Below the pieces are notes generated by a model. The model was given only the letters and a program-made list of their open reading frames with translations, made no database searches and had not been told where the DNA came from. DNA of 64,000 nt. It comes from an uncultured Muribaculaceae bacterium. Lineage in GTDB: Bacteria > Bacteroidota > Bacteroidia > Bacteroidales > Muribaculaceae. A program made the position numbers and the translations under genes. Within the stretch, counting starts at the first letter, position 1. Every line of letters starts with the position of its first letter. The stretch is taken from NCBI GenBank assembly GCA_905233915.1, contig CAJOFM010000015.1, positions 1-64,000 on the forward strand, given 5' to 3'. This document shows, one piece after another, positions 18,314-25,844 of this stretch.

Positions 18314-18871
18314 CTAGAATCCTAGGAATTCAGGGGTCATCTCGTCGAGCGAAAGGCCCTTGAGGTCTTTTTCGCTCAGTATCATAGCGGTACTGTCTAT
18401 CAGCCAGTCGATGCCCAACGCGGGGTCATCAAAGCGCAAGGTGGCCTCGCTGTGCGGATCATATAGGTTGTCCACTTTGTATTGGAATTGAGTCACGTCG
18501 CTTAACACGGCAAATCCGTGGGCGAAACCACGGGGGATGAACATCTGGCGGCCGGTCTCGGCGCTGAGCTCGATAGCTACATGCTTGCCCCAAGTTGGAC
18601 TGCCGTGGCGCAGGTCAACGGCCACATCGAGGACGGCGCCTTGTGAAACGCGGACGAGTTTGGCCTGGCTGGACGTCCCGCGTTGGAAATGAAGGCCGCG
18701 TAACACTCCCTTGCTGGAGAGGGACTCATTGTCTTGCACGAAGTCCACATGGCCCACGTGGCGCTCAAATTCGCTCAGTTTGAACACTTCGCTGAAGTAT
18801 CCACGCTTGTCGCCAAACCGTTGAGGCTCAATTACCCAAACGCCTTTGATGTCCTGTTCAATGAATTTCAT
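18314..18871 (-). CDS. rfbC: dTDP-4-dehydrorhamnose 3,5-epimerase
   Basis: A 185-residue cupin enzyme that converts dTDP-4-keto-6-deoxyglucose to its L-lyxo epimer, third step of dTDP-L-rhamnose synthesis. Evidence is GVWVIEPQRFGDKRGYF, VLRGLHFQRG with the catalytic His, LDVAVDLRHGSPTWGKHV and FIPRGFAHGFAVL. The start MKFIEQDIKG at 18871 is supported by a promoter at 18901-18931; the frame upstream to 18940 is not needed. The other rhamnose genes (rfbA, B, D) are not adjacent. Confidence 0.93.
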   Translation of the reverse strand: MKFIEQDIKGVWVIEPQRFGDKRGYFSEVFKLSEFERHVGHVDFVQDNESLSSKGVLRGLHFQRGTSSQAKLVRVSQGAVLDVAVDLRHGSPTWGKHVAIELSAETGRQMFIPRGFAHGFAVLSDVTQFQYKVDNLYDPHSEATLRFDDPALGIDWLIDSTAMILSEKDLKGLSLDEMTPEFLGF

Positions 18872-18900
18872 TTCACTATGTTTAGTAGTTAAACAATCTG

Positions 18901-18931
18901 CAAAATTACCCTTTTTTGCACACAAATACAA
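18901..18931 (-). promoter_or_regulatory. Promoter of rfbC
   Basis: On the minus strand GTTG ending at 18929, 20 bases, then TAATTTTG at 18908-18901, placing the mRNA start about 25 bases before the rfbC ATG. A TATTTTTG box on the opposite strand at 18952-18959 may serve the divergent GlmU-like gene. Confidence 0.6.
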
Positions 18932-18983
18932 CACAATCAATAAAAATAGAGTATTTTTGCCGTGCGATTATCGATAATAAAAA

Positions 18984-20180
18984 ATGAAAAAGACAGCCCG
19001 CAATATCATCCTGTTTGATGACAACGAGGTGCGTAAGCACTTGATGCCGTTTACCTATACTCGCCCCACCGCCCTGTTGCGCCTGGGTATCACCACCATA
19101 GCCGAGAAGTGGCAGGCCATGCTTGGAGAAGCCACCTATAGCTATCTCACGGTTCCCTATCTCAAAAAGAAATACCCCTTGAGGGCCCGCCGCAGCAGTA
19201 ACCTTATGGTGGCTGGCCATGTTGTCCCCACGCCTGAATTGGCTCAGCAAGTGCTTGACCTCCAGTTGGGTGAGGCTCTGATGGTGGGCGAGGAGTTGAT
19301 CGCGTTCAACGGTAGCGCCCATGACTACGATGCGCGGCACTACACCCGTGTGCTTTACCCTGCTGTCAAGCCGTTGGTAATTAGGCATCTGTATGACATC
19401 TTTGAGTTTAATGCGCAGGTGTTGGCTCAAGACTTTGACCGCCTCACAGCTGGCCGGAAGTCGCAAGCGTTGTCTAAAACCAATACTGTCATCGGCGACA
19501 AGGCCCGCATTTTTATTGAGGAGGGCGCTTATGTCGAGGGTGCCATGCTCAACACCAACGAGGGTCCCATCTACATCGGGAAAGATGTGGAGATTATGGA
19601 GGGCGCATGCATCCGTGGCGGTTTTGCCGCCTGTCACGATGCCAAGGTGCGCATTGGTGCCAAGGTCTACGGTGCGACCACACTGGGCCCGCATTGCAAG
19701 ATTGGCGGTGAAGTCGAGAACTCTGTCTTCATCGGCTACAGCAACAAGGCTCACGAGGGATTCCTGGGCGACGCTGTCATCGGCGAGTGGTGTAACATCG
19801 GTGGAGGAACCACTGCCAGCAATCTCAAGAACGATTATGGCGAGATTAAGTTGTGGAATTATGCCAGCAAGCGTTTTGAGCGTACGGGTCTGCAGTTCTG
19901 CGGCCTCTTTATGGGCGACCACAGCAAGATCGGCGTTAATGGCATGATCAACACTGCCACCGTGCTGGGTGTAGGAGTCAATATCCATGGCGCTGGCTTC
20001 CCCCGCAACTTCGTTGCCTCGTTCCAGGAGGGTAGTGCGGCTGCCGGCTTCAAGGATGTCCCGCTTGAGACCTTTTACACCATTGCCGAGCGTGTTATGG
20101 CACGTCGCAGCATCTCCCTGACCGACATCGACCGCGATATCTACAAGGCTATCTATAACATCCGCGACCGCTACAAGTAA
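18984..20180 (+). CDS. GlmU-family putative sugar nucleotidyltransferase
   Basis: A 398-residue cytosolic protein of the Bacteroidota-type GlmU-like family. The N-terminal ~180 residues (IILFDDNEVRKHLMPFTYTRP) are a divergent nucleotidyltransferase-like domain, and residues ~185-360 form a left-handed beta-helix of hexapeptide repeats (IGDKARIFIEEGAYVEGA, then ATTLGPHCKIGGEVENSVF) as in acyl- or acetyltransferases. Activity is probably sugar-phosphate activation or acetylation, but the classical GlmU N-terminal GGxGTR loop is absent, so the substrate is uncertain. It is divergent from rfbC. Confidence 0.8.
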   Translation: MKKTARNIILFDDNEVRKHLMPFTYTRPTALLRLGITTIAEKWQAMLGEATYSYLTVPYLKKKYPLRARRSSNLMVAGHVVPTPELAQQVLDLQLGEALMVGEELIAFNGSAHDYDARHYTRVLYPAVKPLVIRHLYDIFEFNAQVLAQDFDRLTAGRKSQALSKTNTVIGDKARIFIEEGAYVEGAMLNTNEGPIYIGKDVEIMEGACIRGGFAACHDAKVRIGAKVYGATTLGPHCKIGGEVENSVFIGYSNKAHEGFLGDAVIGEWCNIGGGTTASNLKNDYGEIKLWNYASKRFERTGLQFCGLFMGDHSKIGVNGMINTATVLGVGVNIHGAGFPRNFVASFQEGSAAAGFKDVPLETFYTIAERVMARRSISLTDIDRDIYKAIYNIRDRYK

Positions 20181-20200
20181 CCCATCAATTAGTCTGATAA

Positions 20201-20842
20201 TCAGTTATTGAGGATTATCTTGATCAGTGCTGTCACATCGGCGACATTGAGATTCTCGTCACCTGTCAGTTCTGCATTGGCGGGGTAGAAAGGCTCTATG
20301 TCATTACCCAGAATCTTGCTAATAAGCGCCGTCACATCACCCACATTAACAAATCCGTCTCCATTCACATCACCTGGCTGGACGGGATTGGTCACGGTGC
20401 ATTCTTCGTCGGCAAAGGTGGCTTCAACTCCATCCTCGGTTGTGAAGACTATATTGCGCAGGGTAATGACCGCTGTTCCGTTGAAGTTCTCATTGGCCGT
20501 CACATCCATAGTGACAAGTGCGCCGCTGTTGCCGCTGTAACTTTTGAGCCTGAGAGAATAGGAGAGCAGGCGTTGTCCACCATCGGGCAGAGTGCTGACC
20601 GATAGTGTGTGATTGGAATTTTTGCGGTTGGTCAATGCGAAGTTGGTAGCCGTGAGACCATCGGGCATATACAGGTCACACTGGAATGCGCTATAGGCCA
20701 CCTCGTTGTCAAGCAAGATGCTCACCTGCTTAGTCTCACCAGCTGCAATCGAGAAATCCTCAATATAAAACCTATCGGTTGCAGCAGCACACAAAGCCAC
20801 CAAAGCCATCACTGCAAATATTATACTCTTCTTCATTTTCAA
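20201..20842 (-). CDS. Secreted cohesin-like and dockerin type I protein
   Basis: A 213-residue exported protein: signal peptide (~1-20), a cohesin-like beta-sandwich (~25-140; FSIAAGETKQVSILL, AFQCDLYMPDGLT and GNSGALVTMDV), and a C-terminal dockerin (~150-213) with two calcium loops, GDVNGDGFVNVGDVTALIS and TGDENLNVADVTALI. Dockerins bind cohesins in cellulosome-like assemblies. The cohesin-like part is a close relative of the second such module in the neighbouring protein at 20966-24484. It lacks the T9SS tail seen in that neighbour. It converges with the GlmU-like gene 20 bases away. Confidence 0.8.
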   Translation of the reverse strand: MKMKKSIIFAVMALVALCAAATDRFYIEDFSIAAGETKQVSILLDNEVAYSAFQCDLYMPDGLTATNFALTNRKNSNHTLSVSTLPDGGQRLLSYSLRLKSYSGNSGALVTMDVTANENFNGTAVITLRNIVFTTEDGVEATFADEECTVTNPVQPGDVNGDGFVNVGDVTALISKILGNDIEPFYPANAELTGDENLNVADVTALIKIILNN

Positions 20843-20864
20843 TCAGCTAATTAAACTTTTGTAA

Positions 20865-20884
20865 GGCCTCGCCTTGGCGTGGCC
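20865..20884. repeat. GC-rich imperfect palindrome
   Basis: GGCC-T-CGCC and GGCG-T-GGCC pair around TT in the gap between the two cohesin/dockerin genes. It resembles other short GC-rich palindromes at 45540, 48809 and 54612. Confidence 0.4.
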
Positions 20885-20930
20885 GTCTTACCCGCGCTAA
20901 GCCGCCCAGTCGCTAAGAATTAAACACTAA

Positions 20931-20961
20931 AACTTAGCGTCTTAGCGACTTAGCGTGAGGC
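20931..20961 (+). repeat. 31-bp direct repeat, copy 1 (CTTAGCG-type)
   Basis: A 31-base stretch made of CTTAGCGT/CTTAGCGA units lies just after the stop of the large BspA-like gene. A copy with one mismatch lies upstream of the same gene at 24702-24732. An inverted fragment AGTCGCTAAG lies at about 20908-20917. Confidence 0.85.
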
Positions 20962-20965
20962 CATG

Positions 20966-23900
20966 TTAGTGAATGAGTTTGGTCGTGGTACGAGTGCCGT
21001 CAGTGTAGGTGGTGACGACGAGGGTCACGCCGCTCTCGGGTCGGTCAACACGCTGACCAGCCACGTTGTAGTAATCCACTCGGGCGATGGCCTTGCCTGT
21101 GGTCAACTCATTCACTGCAGTTTGGGTGCTTACGCCAATGTTGAAAGCGTCGAGCAGCACGGGCTGGCAAGTCGTGGTCACCATTTCGATGCCGTCAACG
21201 GTGATGTCGCCAGCAATGGGAGCGAAAGCAATTACGTCGAATGACAGCAAAGCGCCGCTGTTGCCCGCGATGGCTTCGATGGTGGGAGAGTAGCACAGGA
21301 TACGTGTCTTGCCATTACCAATCGATTCCATATCAAAGGCGTGGTTGCCAGTGCGGCTGGTCAACTCAAAGTTATTGACTGTCAAGCCGTCGGGCAGGTT
21401 CAGGTCGAGCTGGAAGGCGGCATAGTCCATCTCATTTTCGAGTGCGATGCTCACCTTGCGGGTTTCGCCAGGCTGGAGGGAGATGGACTCACCACTCATG
21501 CGGTCGTAGTTCGTCGCGATGGCGGGCGCCTGTCGTGGTGCGTTCATCATCGTGGGATATAGAATTAGGCGGGCGATGAGCATGATGTCGGTCACGGTCA
21601 CCTCGCCGTCACCGTTCATGTCTGCTGCGTCAAAGATGAATGGACTAGGGTTGCGCTGCAGCACATACTGCGCTGCCACCACGATGTCGGTCACGTTGAC
21701 GTTATGGCTGTCATTCACGTCACCCGGGATAAAGGTGTTAACCGTGAGCACAGCACCCGCATCTGGAATACGGATCTCGTTATAATTCATATTCGTCAAG
21801 CGCGAGTTGCGCAGATAGATGGCATAATCGCCAGCGGCGTCATCGGGCGCATTGACCGTAATATAGAACAGGTTGCCTTCATTGCCGCTGATGATTTGTT
21901 CTGACGCATTGTAGCAGAGGACACGCACGCCACCATCATTCAAGTACTCCGCCATAATGATGTGGTCATCAGTAAGGCGGCTCGACGGCATGATAATAGG
22001 CTCGTCGTCCTCGTCGGTTACCAGCGAGAAACCCTCAGGCAGATAAAGATCTGTCTGGAACGCCATGATGTTCTCGGTGTTGTTCAACTGAATTGGTATG
22101 GTGATGCTCTCCCCATGCAGCACCTCGCAATCAGGCATCGAGAAGCAGTTATCAGTGCTCAGGCTCTTCACCGTCACTTGGCAAGACGCCGACAGGTTAC
22201 TGCCGTCGGTCGTCATGGCCGTAATCGTCGAACTGCCCACACTCACACCTGTCACCAAACCATTTTCATCAACAGTGGCCACCATGGGATTACTCGATGC
22301 CCAAACCACCGTCTTGTTATAGGTGTAATCCGGGAACACCATAGCCGTCAGTTGCATTGTTTCGCCCTCAATCACTACCGCAGCGGTTTTATCTAGTTCA
22401 ATCGATTCGGCAATCTCATTACCTATCTCTACGATCTTCTCGAAATACTGGCTCCATTTCGGTTCCGCCTGATATGCTGCCAATGTGCCATAGGGAACAT
22501 GCAAGGTGCGACCTGTGTAATCCTGCGATGACAAATTGAAGACCATTGACCCAATATACATATCTGAAATATCAGTGATGTAGGAATACACATCAGTCAG
22601 CCCGCTGCAATTAGCGAAGGAGCAGTAGCGGAGGGCCGTGACGGAAGCGGGGATGGTAACGCTGTTCAACCCGCTGCAACCATTGAACGCGCTATTGTCG
22701 ATGGAAGTGACCGAGTTGGGGATATCAACGCTGGTCAGGCCGGTGCAGCCACCGAACGCCCATGTGCCGATAGTGGTGACCGAGTTGGGGATGGTAACGC
22801 TGATTAATCCCGTGCAGTGATTGAACGCATATTCGCCGATGGTGGTGACAGAATTGGGAATTACCGTGGTTTTGCAACCGACCAGCAACGTGTTGCTTGC
22901 TGTCTCGATGATGGCATTGCAATTGTCACGGGAATCATATACGGGATTCCCACTTGCTACAATGATGCTGGTCAATCCGCTGCAGTAATCAAGCACACCG
23001 CTACCGATGGTGGTAACAGAATTGGGGATGGTGATGCTGGTCAGTCCAGTGCAGCGGGAGAACGCACTTTGGCCGATGGTGGTTACTGAGTTGGGTATGG
23101 TGATACTGGTCAGGTCGCCACAGTAACCAAACGCAGCCGTACCGATGGTGGTGACCGAGTTGGGGATGGTGATATTGGTCAGGTTCGTGCAGTAATTAAA
23201 CGCATTGCCATCGATGGCAGTCAGCCCAGTAAAATACTGCAGTTCATCAAATGAGGTGATATTTGTGTTGGATTTAAAGACGGTGCTGAGACTCGTGACA
23301 GCGGCGGCTTCACTCATGGTTAACTCTCCATCACCGTTAGTGTCCCAATGCCACACACAAAGCGACTTAACATTGGCATCAGCAAAGTCAATAATGACAT
23401 CCTCCATTTCAACTATAGTACCAAAATACTGGCTCCATTTCGTATCCGCTTGATAGGCATCCAAAGTGCTATAGGGCACATAAAGTGTACGGTTAGCATA
23501 ATTTCCTTGGTAATAGTAGAATGAGAAGACAGATGACCCCATTGTCACTTTTGACAAGTTGGTAATACGGGAATACACATCAGCTAGGCCACTGCAGTCC
23601 AAAAAGGCGTAATCGCCGATGGTGGTGACCGAGTTGGGGATGTCGATGCTGGTCAGGCCGCTGCAGCCCGCGAACGCATAATCGCCGATAGACGTCACCG
23701 AGCTGGGAATAAAAGTGTTCATGCAACCTGCAATCAACGAGTTGGATGCCGTCTCGATGATAGCATTGCAATCCTCTCGTGAATCATAGGTCGGGTTACC
23801 ACTTTCCACATTAATGCTCATCAAGCTTTGACAATCACCAAACACGGTTTCGCCAATTGTAGTGACGGAGTTAGGAATACTAACGCTTGTCAGCTCCCAG

Positions 23901-24484
23901 CAACTACAGAACGCGCGGTCACCAATGGTGGTGACAGAGTTGCCGATGGTGACACTGGCCAAGCCGATGCAGCCCTCGAACGCACAAGAGTCGATGGTAG
24001 TGACTGAATTGGGGATGGTAATGCTGGTCAACCCCCTGCAGCCCTCGAACGCACAAGAGCCGATGGTGGTGACGGAGTTGGGGATGGTGACGCTTGTCAG
24101 GCTGCCACAGGCCATAAACGCAGATATTCCAATGGTGGTGACGGAGTTACCGATATTGACGCTTGTCAGCGCAGGGCAGTATTCTACAGCGTGGTCTTCG
24201 ATAGTCGTAACTGAATTGGGAATGTCAAGGCTGGTCAAGCCGCATCCCCAGAATGCGCCGTAGCCAATGGTGGTGACGGAGTATGTTGTGCCGTCGTAAA
24301 AGACGGTTTCGGGAATCATCACGTTTTCAGAATATTCGTAAGTACTTGGACTATAGGTAACGGAGGCTTCGTTGCCGCCCTTGATGTTGTAGTAGATACC
24401 GTCGACCACGAAGTCGTGGGCGAGGGCGGTGGCTGGGCGCAAAAGGGCCAGCAGCAGGAGCAAGAGTTTGATCAGGTTTTTCAT
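20966..24484 (-). CDS. Large BspA-like leucine-rich repeat surface protein with cohesin-like, dockerin and T9SS tail
   Basis: A 1172-residue multidomain protein. Order: signal peptide (1-22); LRR_5 block 1 (~45-303) built on IPNSVTTIG units; an EF-hand-like loop DTNGDGELTMSEAAA (~380); LRR_5 block 2 (~420-645); a Big_2 Ig-like domain (~690-770); cohesin-like 1 (~775-915); dockerin (~918-980, GDVNDSHNVNVTDI and DMNGDGEVTVTDI); cohesin-like 2 (~1000-1125); and a C-terminal sorting tail (~1128-1172) ending VVTTYTDGTRTTTKLIH. BspA-type repeats mediate adhesion or matrix binding. The start MKNLIKLLLL at 24484 is chosen because the 18 upstream codons lie in the leader. Highly repetitive LRR DNA could recombine. 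Confidence 0.88.
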   Translation of the reverse strand: MKNLIKLLLLLLALLRPATALAHDFVVDGIYYNIKGGNEASVTYSPSTYEYSENVMIPETVFYDGTTYSVTTIGYGAFWGCGLTSLDIPNSVTTIEDHAVEYCPALTSVNIGNSVTTIGISAFMACGSLTSVTIPNSVTTIGSCAFEGCRGLTSITIPNSVTTIDSCAFEGCIGLASVTIGNSVTTIGDRAFCSCWELTSVSIPNSVTTIGETVFGDCQSLMSINVESGNPTYDSREDCNAIIETASNSLIAGCMNTFIPSSVTSIGDYAFAGCSGLTSIDIPNSVTTIGDYAFLDCSGLADVYSRITNLSKVTMGSSVFSFYYYQGNYANRTLYVPYSTLDAYQADTKWSQYFGTIVEMEDVIIDFADANVKSLCVWHWDTNGDGELTMSEAAAVTSLSTVFKSNTNITSFDELQYFTGLTAIDGNAFNYCTNLTNITIPNSVTTIGTAAFGYCGDLTSITIPNSVTTIGQSAFSRCTGLTSITIPNSVTTIGSGVLDYCSGLTSIIVASGNPVYDSRDNCNAIIETASNTLLVGCKTTVIPNSVTTIGEYAFNHCTGLISVTIPNSVTTIGTWAFGGCTGLTSVDIPNSVTSIDNSAFNGCSGLNSVTIPASVTALRYCSFANCSGLTDVYSYITDISDMYIGSMVFNLSSQDYTGRTLHVPYGTLAAYQAEPKWSQYFEKIVEIGNEIAESIELDKTAAVVIEGETMQLTAMVFPDYTYNKTVVWASSNPMVATVDENGLVTGVSVGSSTITAMTTDGSNLSASCQVTVKSLSTDNCFSMPDCEVLHGESITIPIQLNNTENIMAFQTDLYLPEGFSLVTDEDDEPIIMPSSRLTDDHIIMAEYLNDGGVRVLCYNASEQIISGNEGNLFYITVNAPDDAAGDYAIYLRNSRLTNMNYNEIRIPDAGAVLTVNTFIPGDVNDSHNVNVTDIVVAAQYVLQRNPSPFIFDAADMNGDGEVTVTDIMLIARLILYPTMMNAPRQAPAIATNYDRMSGESISLQPGETRKVSIALENEMDYAAFQLDLNLPDGLTVNNFELTSRTGNHAFDMESIGNGKTRILCYSPTIEAIAGNSGALLSFDVIAFAPIAGDITVDGIEMVTTTCQPVLLDAFNIGVSTQTAVNELTTGKAIARVDYYNVAGQRVDRPESGVTLVVTTYTDGTRTTTKLIH

Positions 24485-24535
24485 TGTTGTGATAGTTTTA
24501 TGTTTATTTGTTGTTATTCGGTATTTTGTTGCCTG

Positions 24536-24543
24536 CAAAGATA
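24536..24543 (-). promoter_or_regulatory. -7 box for the large BspA-like gene
   Basis: TATCTTTG on the minus strand, 52 bases before the ATG. The usual -33 TTTG is missing; a perfect dyad occupies that place (24545-24572). Confidence 0.55.
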
Positions 24544-24544
24544 A

Positions 24545-24572
24545 TCAAATTTTCACTTGAGTGAAAATTTGA
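24545..24572. repeat. 13-bp perfect dyad abutting the BspA-like promoter
   Basis: TCAAATTTTCACT and AGTGAAAATTTGA flank a 2-base centre. The dyad begins one base upstream of the -7 box and covers the -33 region, an operator-like or activator-like position. Confidence 0.7.
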
Positions 24573-24627
24573 GTTAGAAATTAGAGGTTAGGGGTTAGAA
24601 ATTAGGAGATAGGAGTTAGACGTTGGA
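24572..24627. repeat. Degenerate heptameric tandem repeat (GAGTTAG type)
   Basis: Eight 7-base units: GAGTTAG, AAATTAG, AGGTTAG, GGGTTAG, AAATTAG, GAGATAG, GAGTTAG, ACGTTGG. The same family in the other orientation makes a longer array at 56678-56808. Confidence 0.75.
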
Positions 24628-24701
24628 GGTAGCCCATTAAAAATGTTGTACAAGTTGTTTGAGTTGTTTTCTGTTTTATAGAATGCGGATGCCCAATAAA
24701 A

Positions 24702-24732
24702 AACTTAGCGTCTTGGCGACTTAGCGTGAGGC
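24702..24732 (+). repeat. 31-bp direct repeat, copy 2
   Basis: Same 31 bases as 20931-20961 with one change (CTTGGCG for CTTAGCG). The pair brackets the BspA-like gene, its promoter and the heptamers. The remaining gene-free sequence between 24485 and 24845 holds the ruvC promoter and nothing else I recognise. Confidence 0.85.
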
Positions 24733-24802
24733 AAAAGGGGTTGGTGGAACCTAATATAGTGTATTTTTTGTAGGCGTTCGTGTTGAAGTATTTCCAGCCG
24801 AA

Positions 24803-24834
24803 TTTGGAAATGCTGAATTCTTGTGTTAATTTTG
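24803..24834 (+). promoter_or_regulatory. Promoter of ruvC
   Basis: TTTG (24803-24806), 20 bases, TAATTTTG (24827-24834): a complete consensus match. Transcription should begin near 24838, only about 8 bases before the ATG at 24846. Confidence 0.75.
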
Positions 24835-24845
24835 CGGGCAATGTG

Positions 24846-25409
24846 ATGGAAAGGCAGTACCAGAATATCATCATCGGCATTGACCCGGGCACTAACGTCA
24901 TGGGTTATGCTCTGTTGGGCGTCAACGGCAAGAAGCCCGAACTCATCGTCATGGGCGTGCTGCAGCTCAACCGCATGGAGGACCACTACATGCGCCTGCG
25001 GCACATTTATGAGCGCGTGAGCGGCGTCATTGATGAGTATCTGCCCGATGAGATGGCCATCGAGGCACCATTCTATGGAAAGAATGTGCAGTCGATGCTC
25101 AAACTGGGTCGTGCCCAGGGCGTGGCGATGGTTGCTGCCTTGAACCGCGAGATTCCCATCACTGAATATGAGCCGCGCAAGATCAAGATGGCCATCACGG
25201 GCAACGGTGCCGCCAGCAAGGAGCAGGTGGCCCTGATGCTGCAAAAGACCTTGCGCCTCGATGAGGCACAGATGCCGGCTTTGCTCGATGCTACCGACGC
25301 GCTGGCTGCCGCCTTGTGCCATTTCTACGAGCGCAACAAGCCCTTCACGGGCAAGGGCACCAAATCCTGGAAAACTTTCATAGCCCAGCACCCCGACCGC
25401 GTCAAGTGA
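24846..25409 (+). CDS. ruvC: Holliday-junction resolvase RuvC
   Basis: A 187-residue endonuclease that cuts Holliday junctions with RuvAB. The RNase H-like fold is visible: [16 protein letters not shown] (catalytic Asp), [22 protein letters not shown] (catalytic Glu), and [15 protein letters not shown] (last acidic pair). The frame is open back to 24780, but the promoter puts the mRNA start near 24838, so the ATG at 24846 (MERQYQN) is the start. A terminator stem overlaps the stop codon. Confidence 0.93.
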   Translation: MERQYQNIIIGIDPGTNVMGYALLGVNGKKPELIVMGVLQLNRMEDHYMRLRHIYERVSGVIDEYLPDEMAIEAPFYGKNVQSMLKLGRAQGVAMVAALNREIPITEYEPRKIKMAITGNGAASKEQVALMLQKTLRLDEAQMPALLDATDALAAALCHFYERNKPFTGKGTKSWKTFIAQHPDRVK

Positions 25410-25426
25410 GGTCGGGCATCCTATTT
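25392..25426 (+). terminator. Terminator overlapping the ruvC stop
   Basis: CCCGACC inside the last codons pairs with GGTCGGG after the stop (11-base loop), followed by CATCCTATTTTTT. Confidence 0.65.
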
Positions 25427-25562
25427 TTTACGCCCTACTGAAAGTAATAGTTTTAACTAAGTGCTTCATTCGACTTTAGTGCTTTGAATTATGGTTTCCA
25501 CTTATCCGTTAATTGGATTAGGCGAATTTTTTATTAGTGTTAATAAATTCTTTTCAAGATTG

Positions 25563-25593
25563 TTTGCCGTGTCGGGAAAAAAGACTACTTTTG
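25563..25593 (+). promoter_or_regulatory. Promoter of the TonB-receptor leader
   Basis: TTTG (25563-25566), 19 bases, TACTTTTG (25586-25593). The predicted start near 25597 gives an untranslated leader of about 248 bases. Between 25427 and 25562 I see only AT-rich sequence. Confidence 0.75.
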
Positions 25594-25596
25594 CAC

Positions 25597-25772
25597 CGAA
25601 TTTATGACAAGAAGTTGAAGTGTTAATACATAGCTTTAGCATACCTTTCAGGATAACTTGTAGCGGTGAGGCAGCAAGCCAGTTTTATAACCCGTTGCAA
25701 GAGAGGGTATCTAGCGACAAACGCGCCGTATTAGTAGGGGAAGACCCCGCTAATATGGCGCGAAATCTTTTT
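25597..25772 (+). ncRNA. Structured leader RNA, candidate cis-regulator or small RNA
   Basis: Nested pairing is visible. ATACCTT (25641-25647) pairs with AGGGTAT (25704-25710), enclosing CTTGTAGCGG (25657-25666) paired with CCGTTGCAAG (25692-25701), which encloses GGC/GCC (25670-25680). This domain is followed by a long hairpin (25722-25762) and ATCTTTTT. An aptamer-like domain then a terminator is the layout of a transcription-attenuating riboswitch, or of a short RNA ending at ~25772. It does not match the conserved boxes of the cobalamin, TPP, SAM or other common riboswitches that I can recall. Function is unknown. Confidence 0.55.
25722..25772 (+). terminator. Terminator-like hairpin inside the TonB-receptor leader
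   Basis: An 18-bp stem with one bulge: CGCGCC pairs with GGCGCG, TATTAG with CTAATA, GGGG with CCCC, around the loop AAGA, followed by AAATCTTTTTA. It lies 82 bases before the receptor ATG, so read-through must be controlled or partial. Confidence 0.7.
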
Positions 25773-25844
25773 ATGAATGATTATCAATTCAATCACTATT
25801 CTAATAATTAATTATTTTTCATCATTTAAAAACAAGTTTTTCGT

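Noticed and set aside
18906-19988. A 360-codon antisense frame over the GlmU-like gene
   Set aside because: It is a shadow of the plus-strand gene, whose hexapeptide repeats and start are clear. Similar shadows at 28125-28955, 29330-30385, 44511-45554 and 48800-49888 were dropped for the same reason.
25597-25772. Cobalamin riboswitch before a TonB receptor
   Set aside because: This is the common riboswitch at TonB receptors, but the B12 box and the other conserved cobalamin blocks are not present and the domain is too small.
25620-25811. A 63-residue frame in the TonB-receptor leader
   Set aside because: It runs through the strong hairpin, has no recognisable features, and the leader is better explained as structured RNA. 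A short leader peptide cannot be wholly excluded.
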